Source of the DNA: Antedon mediterranea
Lineage: Eukaryota > Echinodermata > Crinoidea > Comatulida > Antedonidae
Assembly: GCF_964355755.1 (NCBI RefSeq)
Contig: NC_092679.1
Span: 7,318,001-7,378,000, forward strand
DNA: 60,000 bases
Reading direction: 5' to 3'
The notes beneath the pieces were generated by a model. That model worked only from the letters and a program-made list of their open reading frames with translations, was not told where the DNA came from and ran no database searches. A program made the position numbers and the translations under genes. Position 1 is the first letter of the stretch. The number at the start of each line of letters is the position of its first letter. Positions 38,897 through 53,800 of the stretch are shown here, in pieces.

Positions 38897-41800
38897 ACCG
38901 AATTGTTTCGATCAAATCGTACTAAAGATAAAAGAAAGTACAAGAAAATAACAGAACAGAATAACAAGGGAATATATATTTGGATGAAGTGTAAAATCAT
39001 TGTATTGATCATTTGAGAATGAAATGAATAAAATAGTGGTTAACGCCACAAAAGAGAAAAAAAAAATAAAATCCCAAAAATTATGAAACATAGGGGAAAT
39101 TATAGATCGATAATTATTGGAATGTATGATCAATATAAATTTTTTGCCCGCACCTGGCCTTTAATGTAAATGTTTAAAATAAACATTGTTTTAGTATTGT
39201 TAATAGTCCATTAGTGCTGATTATTTAGGCTTCTTAATTTATCACTATAGACATAATATGGTTAAAGTAAGCTCTATCTAATTCCCACCAATTAATCTCT
39301 TTGTCAGATCAGAATTTTGTCAGTTACTGCCTTCCATAGGTTAACAAACTCACATTTCAGCTAAGTTCACTTACTACAACCATGATACTTATACAACAAC
39401 AATTAGGTTTGGGGGAGAGGGTACTACTACCTTGAGGTCATAAAAATAGGCCTACCTGCATTTCTTACACTAAAATATATGAAATATTCCTTATTTTTAA
39501 AATGGAATTTCAATTGTTATTCAATGCAACATTTATTTTGACCAAAATCAAACATCAACATCGTTTAGGTACAATAGCAAGAATAAAAAAAGAAGTATCA
39601 TTTGGTCGTCGAGGGATGACGAGTGAGACTCTTACAAGTTTGTCACTGTTGCCCCCTCTTCATAGACAAATGAAAGAATAACTAATAGATATTATATAGA
39701 TTCAGATCACTAAAAATAAATTAGTTGCAGAAAAACAAAAATGAAATAAATGATATTCTTTGATGGGGTGTTTTTTTTTAAAGAGATAAAATTAGATAAC
39801 AGGTTCGCTGTCTCTCAAACTATATACGGCGTGACAGAGACACAACGATTCATCACAGGGAATTAAAATGAACAGGCAAGCATCAAAACTAACATGGGTT
39901 TGAAGCTTAAAGGGGAAGTGAAGTTAAATTCCGGTAAATCGCAACTAAGTTCAGGGTCATGATAACATACAGAGTAGGCCTACATTTAAATGTATTGTAA
40001 CAGCCGATATTCCACACAAGATCAACAGCCTGTAAACGTGTACAGTTTTATATAAACCAAATGCTGTTTCTCACCCCAGGAATGAATTGTTTATTATATA
40101 GTACTTCAGCAGACATAAGACATAACGACAAATCAGTAATTACATTTTTTATAAGCAAAATCATAATTTTTGTTTGTTTTTTTTTTTGGTGTCAAAGGTT
40201 AATTTTTCAATCACAAAATTTCAACTGTTAGGGGTATTAATAAATGACATTCTACATCTTTGTCTTGCCCACATTATTATAAACGCACTAACCACAGCAT
40301 AGAGTCATGCCAAGTATCTCAGAGTGCGTGCAAGTGATTTCAAATGCGGTATGCCAAACGCAACCCTTCCGTTGGAACTTGTTTTGGTAAGGTCAAACGA
40401 GGATTGTTAAATTGGTTACATTTCGATGTATTACAGGTCTGAATAAAACTTTTGATTTTACCTTATGGAAATTGTGTCTTTCGTTTTCTTTTCTTGTCAA
40501 AACTGACATTATACTATTAAGGGAATTTGCAAGCTCCCAAATTTAAATATTATTTTATTGAGACAGGTTAATTTTATATCAATATTTGTTTCATATGAAT
40601 AAGAAAATAAAAAACATTTAATAGGCCTGTTTGTGCTATACAAATTTAAAACCATTAACCATTAGATTATTAATATTATTAATAATTATTTTGTTTCTAA
40701 AATTCTGAAATTAACTCTTGAAAACATTAACTAGGATACTAAATCGGCCATATTCCTCAACTCCTACTAATATAGAGGGCTTCTTTTTAGAGGAAATCAA
40801 TCAAATACTACAGGCTTTTATAGCAAAGATTTTATTGTCTTATTAAGTTCTTGCTTAGTATAAATAGCGATTGTTAGATAACACAATACACATTCAGAGT
40901 ACTTTTATCATCACCATGCAAGTACTGACCGCAATAACTAGCGGAACGAATGTTGCCACGAGGCACAAACGTTTAAGCACGATTATAATTGAAATTAAGT
41001 TGATGACAAATCACATTGTTCAGCTAATTAGCATTCACGTATTTGATAATATACTTTATTTATTGTTTAAGAACAAACTTGAATCTTTATTAAGCAAGTT
41101 AGAATCATTAATTATTGGTAGTAAATTAAAATTTTATAACACTCTTTGTAATTTTTATTTGAAAAAGAATGAAATTCATATTTACCAGATTGGTAGAGTA
41201 TATCATTTTAGAAGTACCAAAGAGGTGGGGTCATTCATTCTACCCACAAACCCTGTCTACTGACACTTATGACTCTTTGAAAGCAGTAACTGTTTAAATA
41301 TGGCAGAAAAAAAGTATAAAACACAGTACGATGACTAAGCTACTGTTGTCCCTAAACAAACGTTTCTAATCTTGGCAGTTGTTAATTTTCTGTAATTTCC
41401 TTGAAATAAAAAAAAAGTTAAAATTTTTATAAAATGTTGAAAGAGACAATAAGTTGCAATAACTTTAAACAAGAATAAAGTAGATGAATATTCAACTTGT
41501 TGATATATCACTGAATTATTAATTAATTGAATTAACAAGTTATTCCTTTTATTGAAGGTTATATCCTGCTTGTAGCGTATTATGGACAAACACATACTTC
41601 TAAACTGAAACTTAAAAGAGAATTTTTGTAACAATGTTCTTAAAAGGAAACCTCCTTCATAAATTCAAATTCATATGAATAGAAAACGATATATTTAAAT
41701 TGACAAAGATCGGGAAAAAAGTATTGTACAATTAATTTGTTACTTTCTAGAAAAGCTATTTACAACAGCATATTGAATCATTAATAACTCCTCTTTCCTC

Positions 41801-44800
41801 CTCTTTTGACAGTTAAAATGAAATTGTGAACACTTTTTGACAGATTATTAATACTGTATGTTAGCATTCAACAATTCTGAATCCCCCTTTATTAAATTGG
41901 TACATATAATTACCAATATTGTCAACTATTCCCAAACAAAACACTCCAGTGTGGCTTAAAATATCTTTTTTTTATTTAAAAAAAAAGTTTTTAGAATTAA
42001 GTAAAAGGGTTTGGTTGTGACATTGAAGACTAAGCAAAAATTAATTAGTTTTAGGATCAAGTCATTAATTATATTTTTAATTTTTGGCCTTGATCAATTA
42101 AAGCTATGAAAATAATATTTCCTAAGTTCTCTTACTCAGGGTCAAAATGAAGGGGTGAAATAGGGGGTTAAGATTTGCAATTAAAGTGAAAGTAAACATT
42201 ACAATCTAATCTAAATGAAACATTTTATTAAGGAGCAGGCAAGAGAAGGGAAGGGGGAGTGGGTGAGCTATAATTAAATAGATGAAAGGTGGATGTAAAG
42301 GGTGAAAGAAGCAGTTTAATGTACAATGTACAATCAGCAGATTTCAACCACAAATTAATATCTTTTGAAAATTTGATGTTTGATGTAAATGTTTATCTGG
42401 TTTGTATTACAGTATCAAATCTAACAAGAAACAATGCATAATGAAATAAATTGTTATAGACTAGTGGATATTGAACCAATATTAGCTACGTATCACCATT
42501 AAGAACAGAATGATACTAGATAGTTTCTCATCACAGAGACCAATAAACACCAACTGATGGTACTTAAGTGAATTGGGACAAACAATAGGATAATGCAGCC
42601 AAACGCACAATGTAACAATTTATTAGTTTACTTTACATGACTGGGAAAGTGAGATGTTTAATTTTACTTTGACGTAAACATTTAACAACATTGGAATTTT
42701 GACCACCTGAAACATTATGTTGCAAATTATTTACTGTACATGATGAAAAGGTCTATAAACAATGCTTATCCTCCTACCACACACGGTTCTTACATAAGAC
42801 TTGAACTAGAAACTTGAAATGACATCACACCTACTGCACCAACTGACTGACCAATTAAAAACCCTAAAAAAACTTGTCACATATGGATAGAGGAAATTTG
42901 TGTCACCATTATGAACAAATAACATTTTAAAAGTTTAATCAAATTGTAGGAGTTCATGGAAAGGTGTGTTACCAATACGAATCAATAACTTAAAAAAAGT
43001 TTCAAAAAATAATCATAGGAGTTCAAATGAACTTTTGGACAAATAAAAGCCATTGACATCTGTCTCTGAAGAATGTTGCTATGGTAACCATAAGTCAAAG
43101 GAAATAGACTTTATCAGTTTGATAATCTTAAAAGGTCAAATAGTCATGGTGGATTTTAAAGGCAGGAAAGATATGATGATGGTGGCATAAATATACCTGC
43201 CACAGCCTCCTTAAAAAAGGTACAAATTTCAAACATGGTCTAAATCGAACAATCAAATACAAGATACATATGATTAGCTTCCAACTCGCGGATTTTAACA
43301 CATTTTGCTTGTTTTTTTACAGCAACTACAGCTAAAATTCTTTAAACAACTTCATTTATTACGATTGGTCGACTTTACAATGTTGAAGGTTTTAAGAGAT
43401 TTGAATTTCTCTATTACCTCTTTCATTATACACATTTCTCTTGACATTTATGGCAGAAAGTAGAAACAAAATAATTCTCCCTTATTAGAAAACAAGTATT
43501 TTACTAAAAAAACCGATTCACCTGAAGTTTAAGCTGTAACAATAAGTTAGACAAAACTTCCAAAATAGAGGGCAGCAAACATAATATGTTAAGTAAATTG
43601 TAAATGCATTTTGATTGGCCAAGTATTATTAATTGATATCCTTTTAAAAGGAAACTACTCATTAGCAACTAAGAGAGTATGACCATAAACTGATCTGTAC
43701 CTGCCAAAGCTTTTAACAATTACGAATACATAACAGGTTTAGATTTTGGCTTTAGTATAATGTTATCATTACATTAAAAGGGGTACAGGCATTGAAAGGG
43801 GTACATGCATTAAAAAGGGTACAGCCATTGAAAAGGGTTAACTGTAATTTGCCCTAAAACATGTTAACCTCTCTATTAAAAAACAAAAAAAACAAAAAAA
43901 AACTGTTGAAATGCAGCCTATAAATAAAATTTGAAATTAAAAAACACAATTTCAAAATTCTGTAAACAGGCCCCAGAACTATAATAATAATATTGTTATT
44001 ATAACAAGCAAGTGATATAAAAGAGTTATAAAAATGTATTATACATTAATTATAAAGCTTCTGTGCTTTGTTGATAAATAATGGGACTGATTAATTTGTA
44101 TTTGATTCAGAAAAAAAAGGTTTTGTAATGAATGCTTTATGAAATAATATTAAAAAGAACTCAAAGATTTGATTTTAGAGGTTCACTGCTGCTCTGTTTA
44201 TCTTACACAAGGACTCGTATATAATAATAATAATAATAAGTTGGCATGTAATAATCTCAGTGGCCAGATACAGTCTAGAGGTTTGGCGACTCTGGGATAA
44301 CCCTCTGAACTAGTTCTCAAAATCATCGACAACGAAACAACACAATACATACCGCTAACGTGGCAACTGGGTCGGTCTGATCAGCAAACGTATTTAGAAC
44401 TATTCCGTCAGATATCCGAGTTATCTTGATCAACCTAAGGGACGAAACGAGAGCATAATAATATTAAATTAGTTAACTTGAAATGCCAGAGCATTTAATA
44501 TATTTCAACAGCCAACAGGCTTGCATCCAATCACGTGAATTAGACACTTAGGATGTTAACATTGTAGTATAGTTATGGAAAGATAGGGTTCAATTGAATT
44601 AGTAATTACATGACCTCATGGGAGTCCAATCTGTACTCAATTTTTGTATTCACACATTTATACATTTGTATTTTCTAAGAATAGGTTTTATTTTATTTTT
44701 TGCACTCAAAATATTTGTAGTTTTTCTGCAGATTAATACTGTACTCCATTTTTAATTGTTGTGTATCAAAAGAAATTAGTTTTATAATAGAAGCTAAATG

Positions 44801-47800
44801 TTGAAGCTAGCCAATTTTATGTAATTTTATTTTCATTAAAATCATCAAAGTATTATTACATAGGGAAATGAGGATTAGGCCCTGACAGCAATGAGTAGCA
44901 CCATCAGAAAAAACAGTCCCTCAGTCTTGTTTGAGTATGTACAATACTATAAACAAACCTCTCTTTATGCAGATATTTTTAGAGTATTTTTACAAGAAAT
45001 GTACTAAAAGTAGATGGCCATTATGCAATTAAATAGTAACAATAGTAAGTAACAAGTAAACAGAAATAGTCACATTGTCCTGATAAGTTTTTCAGTTAAA
45101 TAAGTGGTATCGAAAATGAGGGCCACCATTCTCCATAAAATGTGAACTTGCTCATTAAATCAAAAGCCTAAAATGCTGTATACCTACAGAAGCTGTACAG
45201 TACTGGACTACCTACAAATGCTACAGTACTACCTACACAGAAGCTGTACAGTACTGGACTACCTACAAATGCTACAGTACTACCTACACAGAAGCTGTAC
45301 AGTACTAGACTACCTACAAAAGCTACAGTACTACCTACACAGAAGCTGTACAGTACTAGACTACCTACAAAAGCTACAGTACTACCTACACAGAAGCTGT
45401 ACAGTACTAGACTACCTACAAAAGGTACAGTACTACCTACACAGAAGCTGTACAGTACTAGACTACCTACAAAAGGTACAGTACTACCTACACAGAAGCT
45501 GTACAGTACTAGACTACCTACAAAAGCTACAGTACTACCTACACAGAAGCTGTACAGTACTAGACTACCTACAAAAGCTACAGTACTACCTACACAGAAG
45601 CTGTACAGTACTAGACTACCTACAAAAGCTACAGTACTACCTACACAGAAGCTGTACAGTACTAGACTACCTACAAAAGCTACAGTACTACCTACACAGA
45701 AGCTGTACAGTACTAGACTACCTACAAAAGCTACAGTACTACCTACACAGAAGCTGTACAGTACTAGACTACCTACAAAAGCTACAGTACTACCTACACA
45801 GAAGCTGTACAGTACTAGACTACCTACAAAAGCTACAGTACTACCTACACAGAAGCTGTACAGTACTAGACTACCTACAAAAGCTACAGTACTACCTACA
45901 CAGAAGCTGTACAGTACTAGACTACCTACAAAAGCTACAGTACTACCTACACAGAAGCTACAGTACTAGACTACCTACAAAAGCTACAGTACTACCTACA
46001 CAGAAGCTACAGTACTAGACTACCTACAAAAGCTACAGTACTACCTACACAGAAGCTACAGTACTAGTACTACTAGACTACCTACAAAAGCTACAGTCTA
46101 CCTACACAGAAGCTGTACAGTACTAGACTACCTACAAAAGCTACAGTACTACCTACACAGAAGCTGTACAGTACTAGACTACCTACAAAAGCTACAGTAC
46201 TACCTACACAGAAGCTGTACAGTACTAGAATACCTACAAAAGCTACAGTACTACCTACACAGAAGCTGTACAGTACTAGAATACCTACAAAAGCTACAGT
46301 ACTACCTACACAGAAGCTGTACAGTACTAGACTACCTACAAAAGGTACAGTACTACCTACACAGAAGCTGTACAGTACTAGACTACCTACAAAAGCTACA
46401 GTACTACCTACACAGAAGCTGTACAGTACTGGACTACCTACAAATGCTACAGTACTACCTACACAGAAGCTGTACAGTACTAGACTACCTACAAAAGGTA
46501 CAGTACTACCTACACAGAAGCTGTACAGTACTAGACTACCTACAAAAGCTACAGTACTACCTACACAGAAGCTGTACAGTACTAGACTACCTACAAAAGG
46601 TACAGTACTACCTACACAGAAGCTGTACAGTACTAGACTACCTACAAAAGCTACAGTACTACCTACACAGAAGCTGTACAGTACTAGACTACCTACAAAA
46701 GCTACAGTACTACCTACACAGAAGCTACAGTACTAGACTACCTACAAAAGCTACAGTACTACCTACACAGAAGCTGTACAGTACTAGACTACCTACAAAA
46801 GCTACAGTACTACCTACACAGAAGCTGTACAGTACTAGACTACCTACAAAAGCTACAGTACTACCTACACAGAAGCTACAGTACACGTAAAGATACAAAG
46901 CAACTTTCACATATATATGTAACTGTTCTTGGCAAGTTAAGTAAATTTTAATCAAATACAAACACTTTTTTATGTGGTTTAGGAAGCAAATATGAGGCGA
47001 TTATGAAAGAAAATTCTTTGTTTTTAAATTAAAAGGCTAAGAAATTTGAATCCAGGGGCTTGCTGAAATTGACAAACATACCTTTCTGTTTTGTATAAAC
47101 CTATTAGCGTACACGAGCTAAGAGAGTTGATATTAAAGAGAAATTTTGAGATAAGTTTAATCGGTGGGAGGCAATTAGGAAAAGCAAATTTCTTTTGTAG
47201 TTTAAATCAAGGTGTTTTCAAGATTGACCCAAGGTGAGTTTACAAAATGCAATGGTTTTTTTTTAAACTGACAAACTTTCGCTATGTGCTATTTTTGAGG
47301 TCACACAAATTATACAGAACCGCCTTTGTTTAATTACATGGATTAGTTTGATCTTATTGACGTAATAAGCGGTTTTAATATTTCAGGTTTGTTCTACATT
47401 GGGGCATACTGTATGCCAATAATATAATCAGCAAAGCTAATCTACACTAGCAGTCTGCATTTTATTTTTATACGGTTTAATCTTATACCCATTTCACACA
47501 GATCACAACATAACAAGTTGTAACACATAATACCAAGTTATTTCTATGTTCATTCTCAAACAAAGTTGATGTAATTTTATATTATTAGATTTAATAAATC
47601 TTTAAATGAATGAATTAACTTATAAATTATACTACACCAATCAACATAGGACATTTTTGTTTCAATTTGTTTTGATTTTTGTATTTATTTTCCATATTAC
47701 TATTTAGATTTTTAATCAAATCAAATCTTTTTTTTCTCTTTCTCACAGATTTCCTCATCTTTATCGTTTCATATTAATTAATTAAATTTCAGTATATCAC

Positions 47801-50800
47801 TGGGCGGTTTAGAATATTAATGTTCTTTGCCTACTGTGTTTACATATATATATATGAGCTCTGCTAACTTTTCTGGCTGTTTACTTTATCGTTTTGATTT
47901 AGCTTTTCGCTTTTTTTTTTGTATCTCCATTGAGATCCAGCCACTGATACCCACAGCATTGTCATTTTTTTCAGTAATTTGCCTTTGGATTTATATAAAT
48001 ATATACATGTACATGGAAACATTTTCCTCGGCAAATATAAAAATTCATATTAAAAACATAAATTAGATAAAATTACAATTTACAAAAAATATAAACATCT
48101 CAAACAACCAACCGTTCTGTCTTACTTGTTTAGAACATTTTTACTTAATTACACCAGTGTAGAAGTTAAAGGTAAGAAGGCAAATGTATTCAGGTTGTTG
48201 CACTTTTAACAAAAATATTCTAATTTCATTATAGACCACAATTAACTGGCAAATTACACAGGAAAAGTCTTAACGGACATTTTGCAGATTACTCTTTCAT
48301 TCAGGTACTATCAAAGATGGGAATTCCCAAACATCGCCTATGTCAAGGCCGTTTTAATAAACGCTGTTTACCTGTTTTTACAAAGAGCCTACTTTTACCC
48401 AAAAAAGGCTATTAGTCTGTTGATGGGGAACATTCGATTTGCAATGACCTGCCCCCTAGGAAGTAGGTATGTGCACATTCATTTGACAGACTCCCTTTTT
48501 TCTCTGGGTCCTAGCCAGCACAGCACCCCCTAAATGTAGTTGCACTTCATTTTAAAATTGTCGGTCCTTTGCCGTTATATTTTAGAATCCGTTACCGACA
48601 ATGGCCAATGATGCGTACGCCCTAGGAATTGAAAGGTCTTCTTCTATTTCAAAGAAGGTCAAATTTTACTACTGATCGATTTCTAGAAAGAATGTTTTTA
48701 TCAATATTTTACAGTACATGTAAATGAAAGCACTGATTATGCACATATATTCTAAAGCTTGGTTCCCACTACGACACAACACAAGTGCAAAAAGTGATTA
48801 CTTGACCAATCACAAGCAACAGTTTGGACGATCCATCGATTGGTCAACTCACTTACGTTATGCTTACATCGTTGCATTGCATCCTAATGGGAACCATGTT
48901 TAAAATCCTACCTGTGGTGAGAAAATTAAGAACAGAGATAAGCATGTAATGTACATTGAAGATTTGTCGCATTTGTGCATCATCCAAGATTTCTCAATGG
49001 CCACAGATGGGCTAAACAGGCCAGTTTTGCAGGATTGTGGTATAACACAGCCTATAGAGGATGCTTATTGCTTTTGTGCCAACCTTCACTAATTATATAA
49101 AACTATGGTCTATGCATTTAAGTTTGACTTAAGTCATTAATTGATAGCTTCCTGAACTGATAGTTAATTTATGGTATTGGGTATGTTATTGGTTTCCTTT
49201 GGCTAAATTAAATTTCGAGTTTAGATTAATTGATTAGTTCTTACTGCCAAATTCTATTCAACTGCCATCAGTTGAACCCTAGCCAATCTACTTTCTTTAT
49301 ATGGCAGGTAGCATGACACTTATATAAAAAAAAAAATAAAAAGCTGAAAGGTCAATCTTTATTGATCAGTTTGAGGAGACTTATTTATGTTTTTGTAAGC
49401 CTACAGTACGTACAAAAAAACTTTTTTTCAAAAATTAAGAATATTCAACACCTGATCATATAAAAAAATGTTTTGAATATTAAACATATATGTATACATT
49501 TTGAATAAAATTGTCTTAATACATGAAGAAAAAGTGAACTTTGTGTAAAACGTTTCGTGTTTTGTCAAACACACACTCTCAAGGTAATGTCAGCGATGTA
49601 ATAAGAAAATTTCATTCAATATATATATACCAAAACAGACGAAGCAAGATAATATAAAAATATGACAATCTCTGCTGGGGAATTAAGGTGGGTAGGGAAA
49701 AGTGAAAGTCTCATGCTGACTATTACCCTGCATATACTAAATGAAAGATGGAAAATATATTTCTAAATGAAGTTGTCAGGCTTTTGGAGTAGTCTTGATG
49801 AGAAAAATTTAGAATAAAGTAATAAAGTTCATATTAAGCTCAGAAACAGCCCGGAGGCTGGATAAACTATAACAAATGTGGCTGGTGTTAAAGAATAGAC
49901 ATCAACACACTGTATGTGAACGCACGTCATCACCAGATTAGATAAACTGTGCACACATTAAAAAAAAACAAATTCAACTGTAGGTTTACAGTTAGTACAT
50001 TCAAATTCCTATTTTTAAATTGAGTTAATTGACCATTTCTAAAAGGCAAATCAACTCATTTCCAGCGATAAATCACCTTCAGTTGAACCCATCTCTTAAT
50101 CAATCCTACAACCATATCTACTCTCTAAAGCTATGAAGGCCCTACTAATGCTTACTCTGAAATAAGACCTTTTCCACAAAAAAAATGTTGGACTAGCCCC
50201 AAGAGTAAGCATGTACTATACGTTGTGGCTGGAGAAAGCTTGTAGTTGCCTGCTCCGCAGCCGACTGATGATGATGATGATGATATTGTATAATTTTCTG
50301 ATTAAAATACCACTTAGAAATTGGTAAGCATGTACTATACTGTATACTTTTCTGAATAAATTCCACTTGGAAATTGGAATTAGAGAATCACCAAGCTTGG
50401 ATATAAAAAAGATTTATATCTTACTTCAAATGAACCGAGGTAAACTTTTCTTGCAACACTATATCAATCTTTTTTGTATTTAATAGTCGGAGTTGATTTA
50501 CTACTAAGTCCACATTATGGAACTTTTAATTTAATGTTATAAACATATTGATATTGTTCTGGTTTTCTCATCATGTTTTATTTATCACTTTTTACTTCAT
50601 AATATTGTAATAGTTTTTTAAGACCTTTACATTTAAGTAAGATGAGATGAATATAAACTATAATCTTCATTTCCAAGATTGTGAACTTAAGTAACAAATG
50701 GGTGAATAAAAGACCTGTTGAAAAACACACAAGAATTGGGTTGCGGCAAATTGCTAATACATATGTTGACAGTGAGAGCAATTTCAATAGAGGGCTCACA

Positions 50801-53800
50801 TCATAAGAAGAATGAATTATTTCTTTGAAACAGATGGCTGACAGGTGAACCTTTGGACAAGAACAGACTAACCATCATGGAATGGTACATAGTTGAAATG
50901 GAGTAGAACACAAGACAGAGACACAATTTGTTGCAGCTAACAATTGCTCAGCGATAACCGGTTAAATGGCGTTCTAACACCGAATTGAATGGGTGTTTTT
51001 AACCGGTTATTTTGCACTGCTTTTTAACCGGTTACTACAAATTTGTCCTGTTTCTGCTCCCAAGAAAATGTATTCACACCAATTTTAATCGGTTATTTTT
51101 ATGCAGCAGAAACAGGCCGAATGAAAGCTTGCATTGTATTCTGAGAAGAATATTGAAAGAAGAACTGAGAACATCTTGATGTTAACAGTCTATATCAACC
51201 ATCTTTTGGTTAAAGAATGTTATATATTATTTATTTTATCCTCGTTTACTATGCAGAACCTTATTTTAAGCCACATGGACTACTCCAAGGATCCCTGTGC
51301 TGCCACCAGTAAGCAGCGCTTTGTAACAGAGTAACCCTTTCTATCAATAGATGCACTGGGTTCTTTAAAGCTCAGGTACAGGCATGAATTTTAAATATAA
51401 TATCTGGTTAATTGTACATAAATTAAATATTTGAAACAGTTAAATCAAGACGAAAAAATATGAATTTCTTTTAATATGGTCAAATACAAAATTTGGCAAA
51501 ATTCTGCCATAAAAACCAGGAAGACTTTTTTCAGTAGTTAGGTAGTTTAACCTAATGTAATAACATGTCTGGTGACTCTCTAGAAGGTGAAAAAAGATGG
51601 TGGATACACGGTGGATAATTTTTTCTATAGCATGAAAATAAAAATCTGAAGTTGAATAAAAATACCAGAAATGTAAAATTCAAGTTATATTACCTATATT
51701 TAGTCATCTGATAACATTTGAACTATCCCCCTACTGATAAGAAAGTGCTTATTTTCAACAAGCTCGTGTAACACAAATAAAATCCCCAAAAATATGAAAC
51801 ATAGGGGAAACTATAGATCGATAATTATTAGCATCTATGATCAATAGAAATTTTTTGCCCGCACCTGGCCTTTAAATTTCCCACAGGCCAGATGTGTGGT
51901 GTTTGGTTTAATTATCCCCTTCCAAATGACAATATTCAAATAAAATGCAAATACAATGGTGCAAAATTCATAATTTTCAGATAAAAGAGGAAAAAAAAAC
52001 GTTATTCTTTTGCCGTTTCCTGAGGTTACAGATAATTCTGATCTTTGGCAATGAATAAACATAGTAGTCTTTGTATTTATAAATGTTCTATTTAGTAGAA
52101 CAGTTTACAGCTAAATTCATAAAACATGGCATTCCAATATTTTCCTTTGAGTATTTATCTTAATGTAAGCCGACAGTTTTATGAGCTAAGACAATAACAT
52201 TGATTTGGCAATTTCTTTCTACTTTCCTAATGCATTACACCTTCTATGCTGTTTACATTTTATGACTTAAAGGGGAATGGCTAACAAGAATCTTGCTACA
52301 TGCACAAGGAAACTTATTTTTCATTTTAGGATATTTGAGTTTTTAGAAGTCTTCTTGAATTCTTTTGCTAGATGTTCCGACTCTTGTGGGTCGTTTATTA
52401 GCTTTTGTTCTAAATATATTACATATTATATTTGCATATAAATCTGAAAGATTATCATTTGTGGAAAGAGGCATATCATTTACACATAATTAGGTCGCTT
52501 TCCCCACCTTTATTCTTTCTTTCCCGGTCCCCCCTCATCCTATTATAGTAGTACTAAGACGCTAAAATAACTGGGAAACAGGGATACATGACATGACAAA
52601 TCATACGATATATGGAACATTGGGAATTTTTAAAAGTAATATTTAAGAGGATTACTTTAACTTAACTACCGTTGATATATGACCAGTTGTAAATATCTTG
52701 AACATCTTAAAAGAGATCATTGTGTGTATAATTCAGGCAATTAATATTAAATTTCACAGTTCAATTGCAATAAAGGAAGACGTACTGTTTTTGATTTATG
52801 ATACAACTGAAAAAAGTTTTGATACAATCATAGAATAATTTAGCATTTCTCCATCAACGCCTTTACAGCAGCACTGTCTGGGTCAAAAGGTCATAAGTAT
52901 TATGATATTTTGAGATCAAGTTATCTGTATTGAATTATTAATACTCCTACATTTTTTTCAGAAATAAATTGTAAACTATTGCAAAAAAAACCAAAATATT
53001 GTTTACACAGTGGCACAGTAGCTTGGGTTTCCTTGAAATCCAAAAAGGGTGGGTTCAATGATGGCTTTGTACCAGGAATGTGTAGTGTTGCCAAGGCAAG
53101 ACTGAGATGTATAATCTCACGCCCGTATTCTTAAACCGGACTTTAGTCGTAGTTCAAAGTTCGACTTGAAAAAGTCGTAGTTCGAGCTATTACTTCAAAT
53201 TCGATTAAAAAACGAAGTATTCGAAGTTTGCAGTTCGACTTAATGAAGTCGAGCTTTTAGTCGAGTTGCACACGTCTGGGTAACAAAGGCTAAACATTGG
53301 CCAATGACAAGAGAGTATTTGAGGAGTAGACGAAATTTTGCGCATTGATATCACTTTTCATTTTCTTACAAAACTTTTTACGCATCAGGACTATTATTAC
53401 AACAAGATCAGTATTAATTTAACAGTGAAGTAGTTTTGATTAACAACAAAAAAAATCTTCAAAATATATTTAGGAACCATGGTGGTACAGTAACTTTCAT
53501 ATTTTCTAGGCCTCCAACAAAGTATGATTGCGACGAACCACGCACTTCCTAGCGTGACAAGAAAACGCTAGGCCCCCTAAACATTCCATCGCGTGGTGAA
53601 TTGCCGCATCTCCCATTGTCGCTATGGTGTGACGTAGTTCAAGTCGGACTTGCGCGAAGAAAATAATGTAGTTTGTATACGGTTGTAAATAAAGATGATT
53701 TTCATTATTATAACTTATGCCAATGTATATTTAATTAAGCTAATATAAATATAGATATTTCATTCTTCAATATCTGGCCAATATAACAACTCAATGACTG

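Larger units (their letters stand above)
35569..39063 (+). mobile_element. 5'-truncated L1-like LINE insertion
   Basis: The insertion is about 3.5 kb. It carries a reverse transcriptase but no endonuclease domain, ends in an A run (about 39056-39063), and is flanked by AAATAAAATCC at 35558-35568 and 39064-39074, an 11-base target-site duplication. The intact copy of the target element (51363-51875) has this sequence once, so the empty site is known. 5' truncation, poly(A) tail and an A-rich target fit target-primed reverse transcription as in the L1 clade. Between 37923 and 39063 it holds 3' UTR-like DNA, an A run (38189-38207), two TA microsatellites and a SINE. Confidence 0.88.

Noticed and set aside
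38714-39016. Frames with IYIYIY runs on both strands
   Set aside because: They are the TA microsatellite at 38846-38893.
40871-41263. 130-codon plus-strand frame in WD40 intron 2
   Set aside because: Composition is dominated by I, L, K and N as expected from AT-rich DNA; no family, no exon borders.
45173-46018. 281-codon open frame with a 17-residue repeat
   Set aside because: It is the 51-base minisatellite read in one frame. Any 51-base array lacking stops gives such a frame, and there is no start context, domain or non-repeat sequence.
46444-46890. 148-codon repetitive frame
   Set aside because: Same minisatellite, other part; shifts where 48-base units occur.
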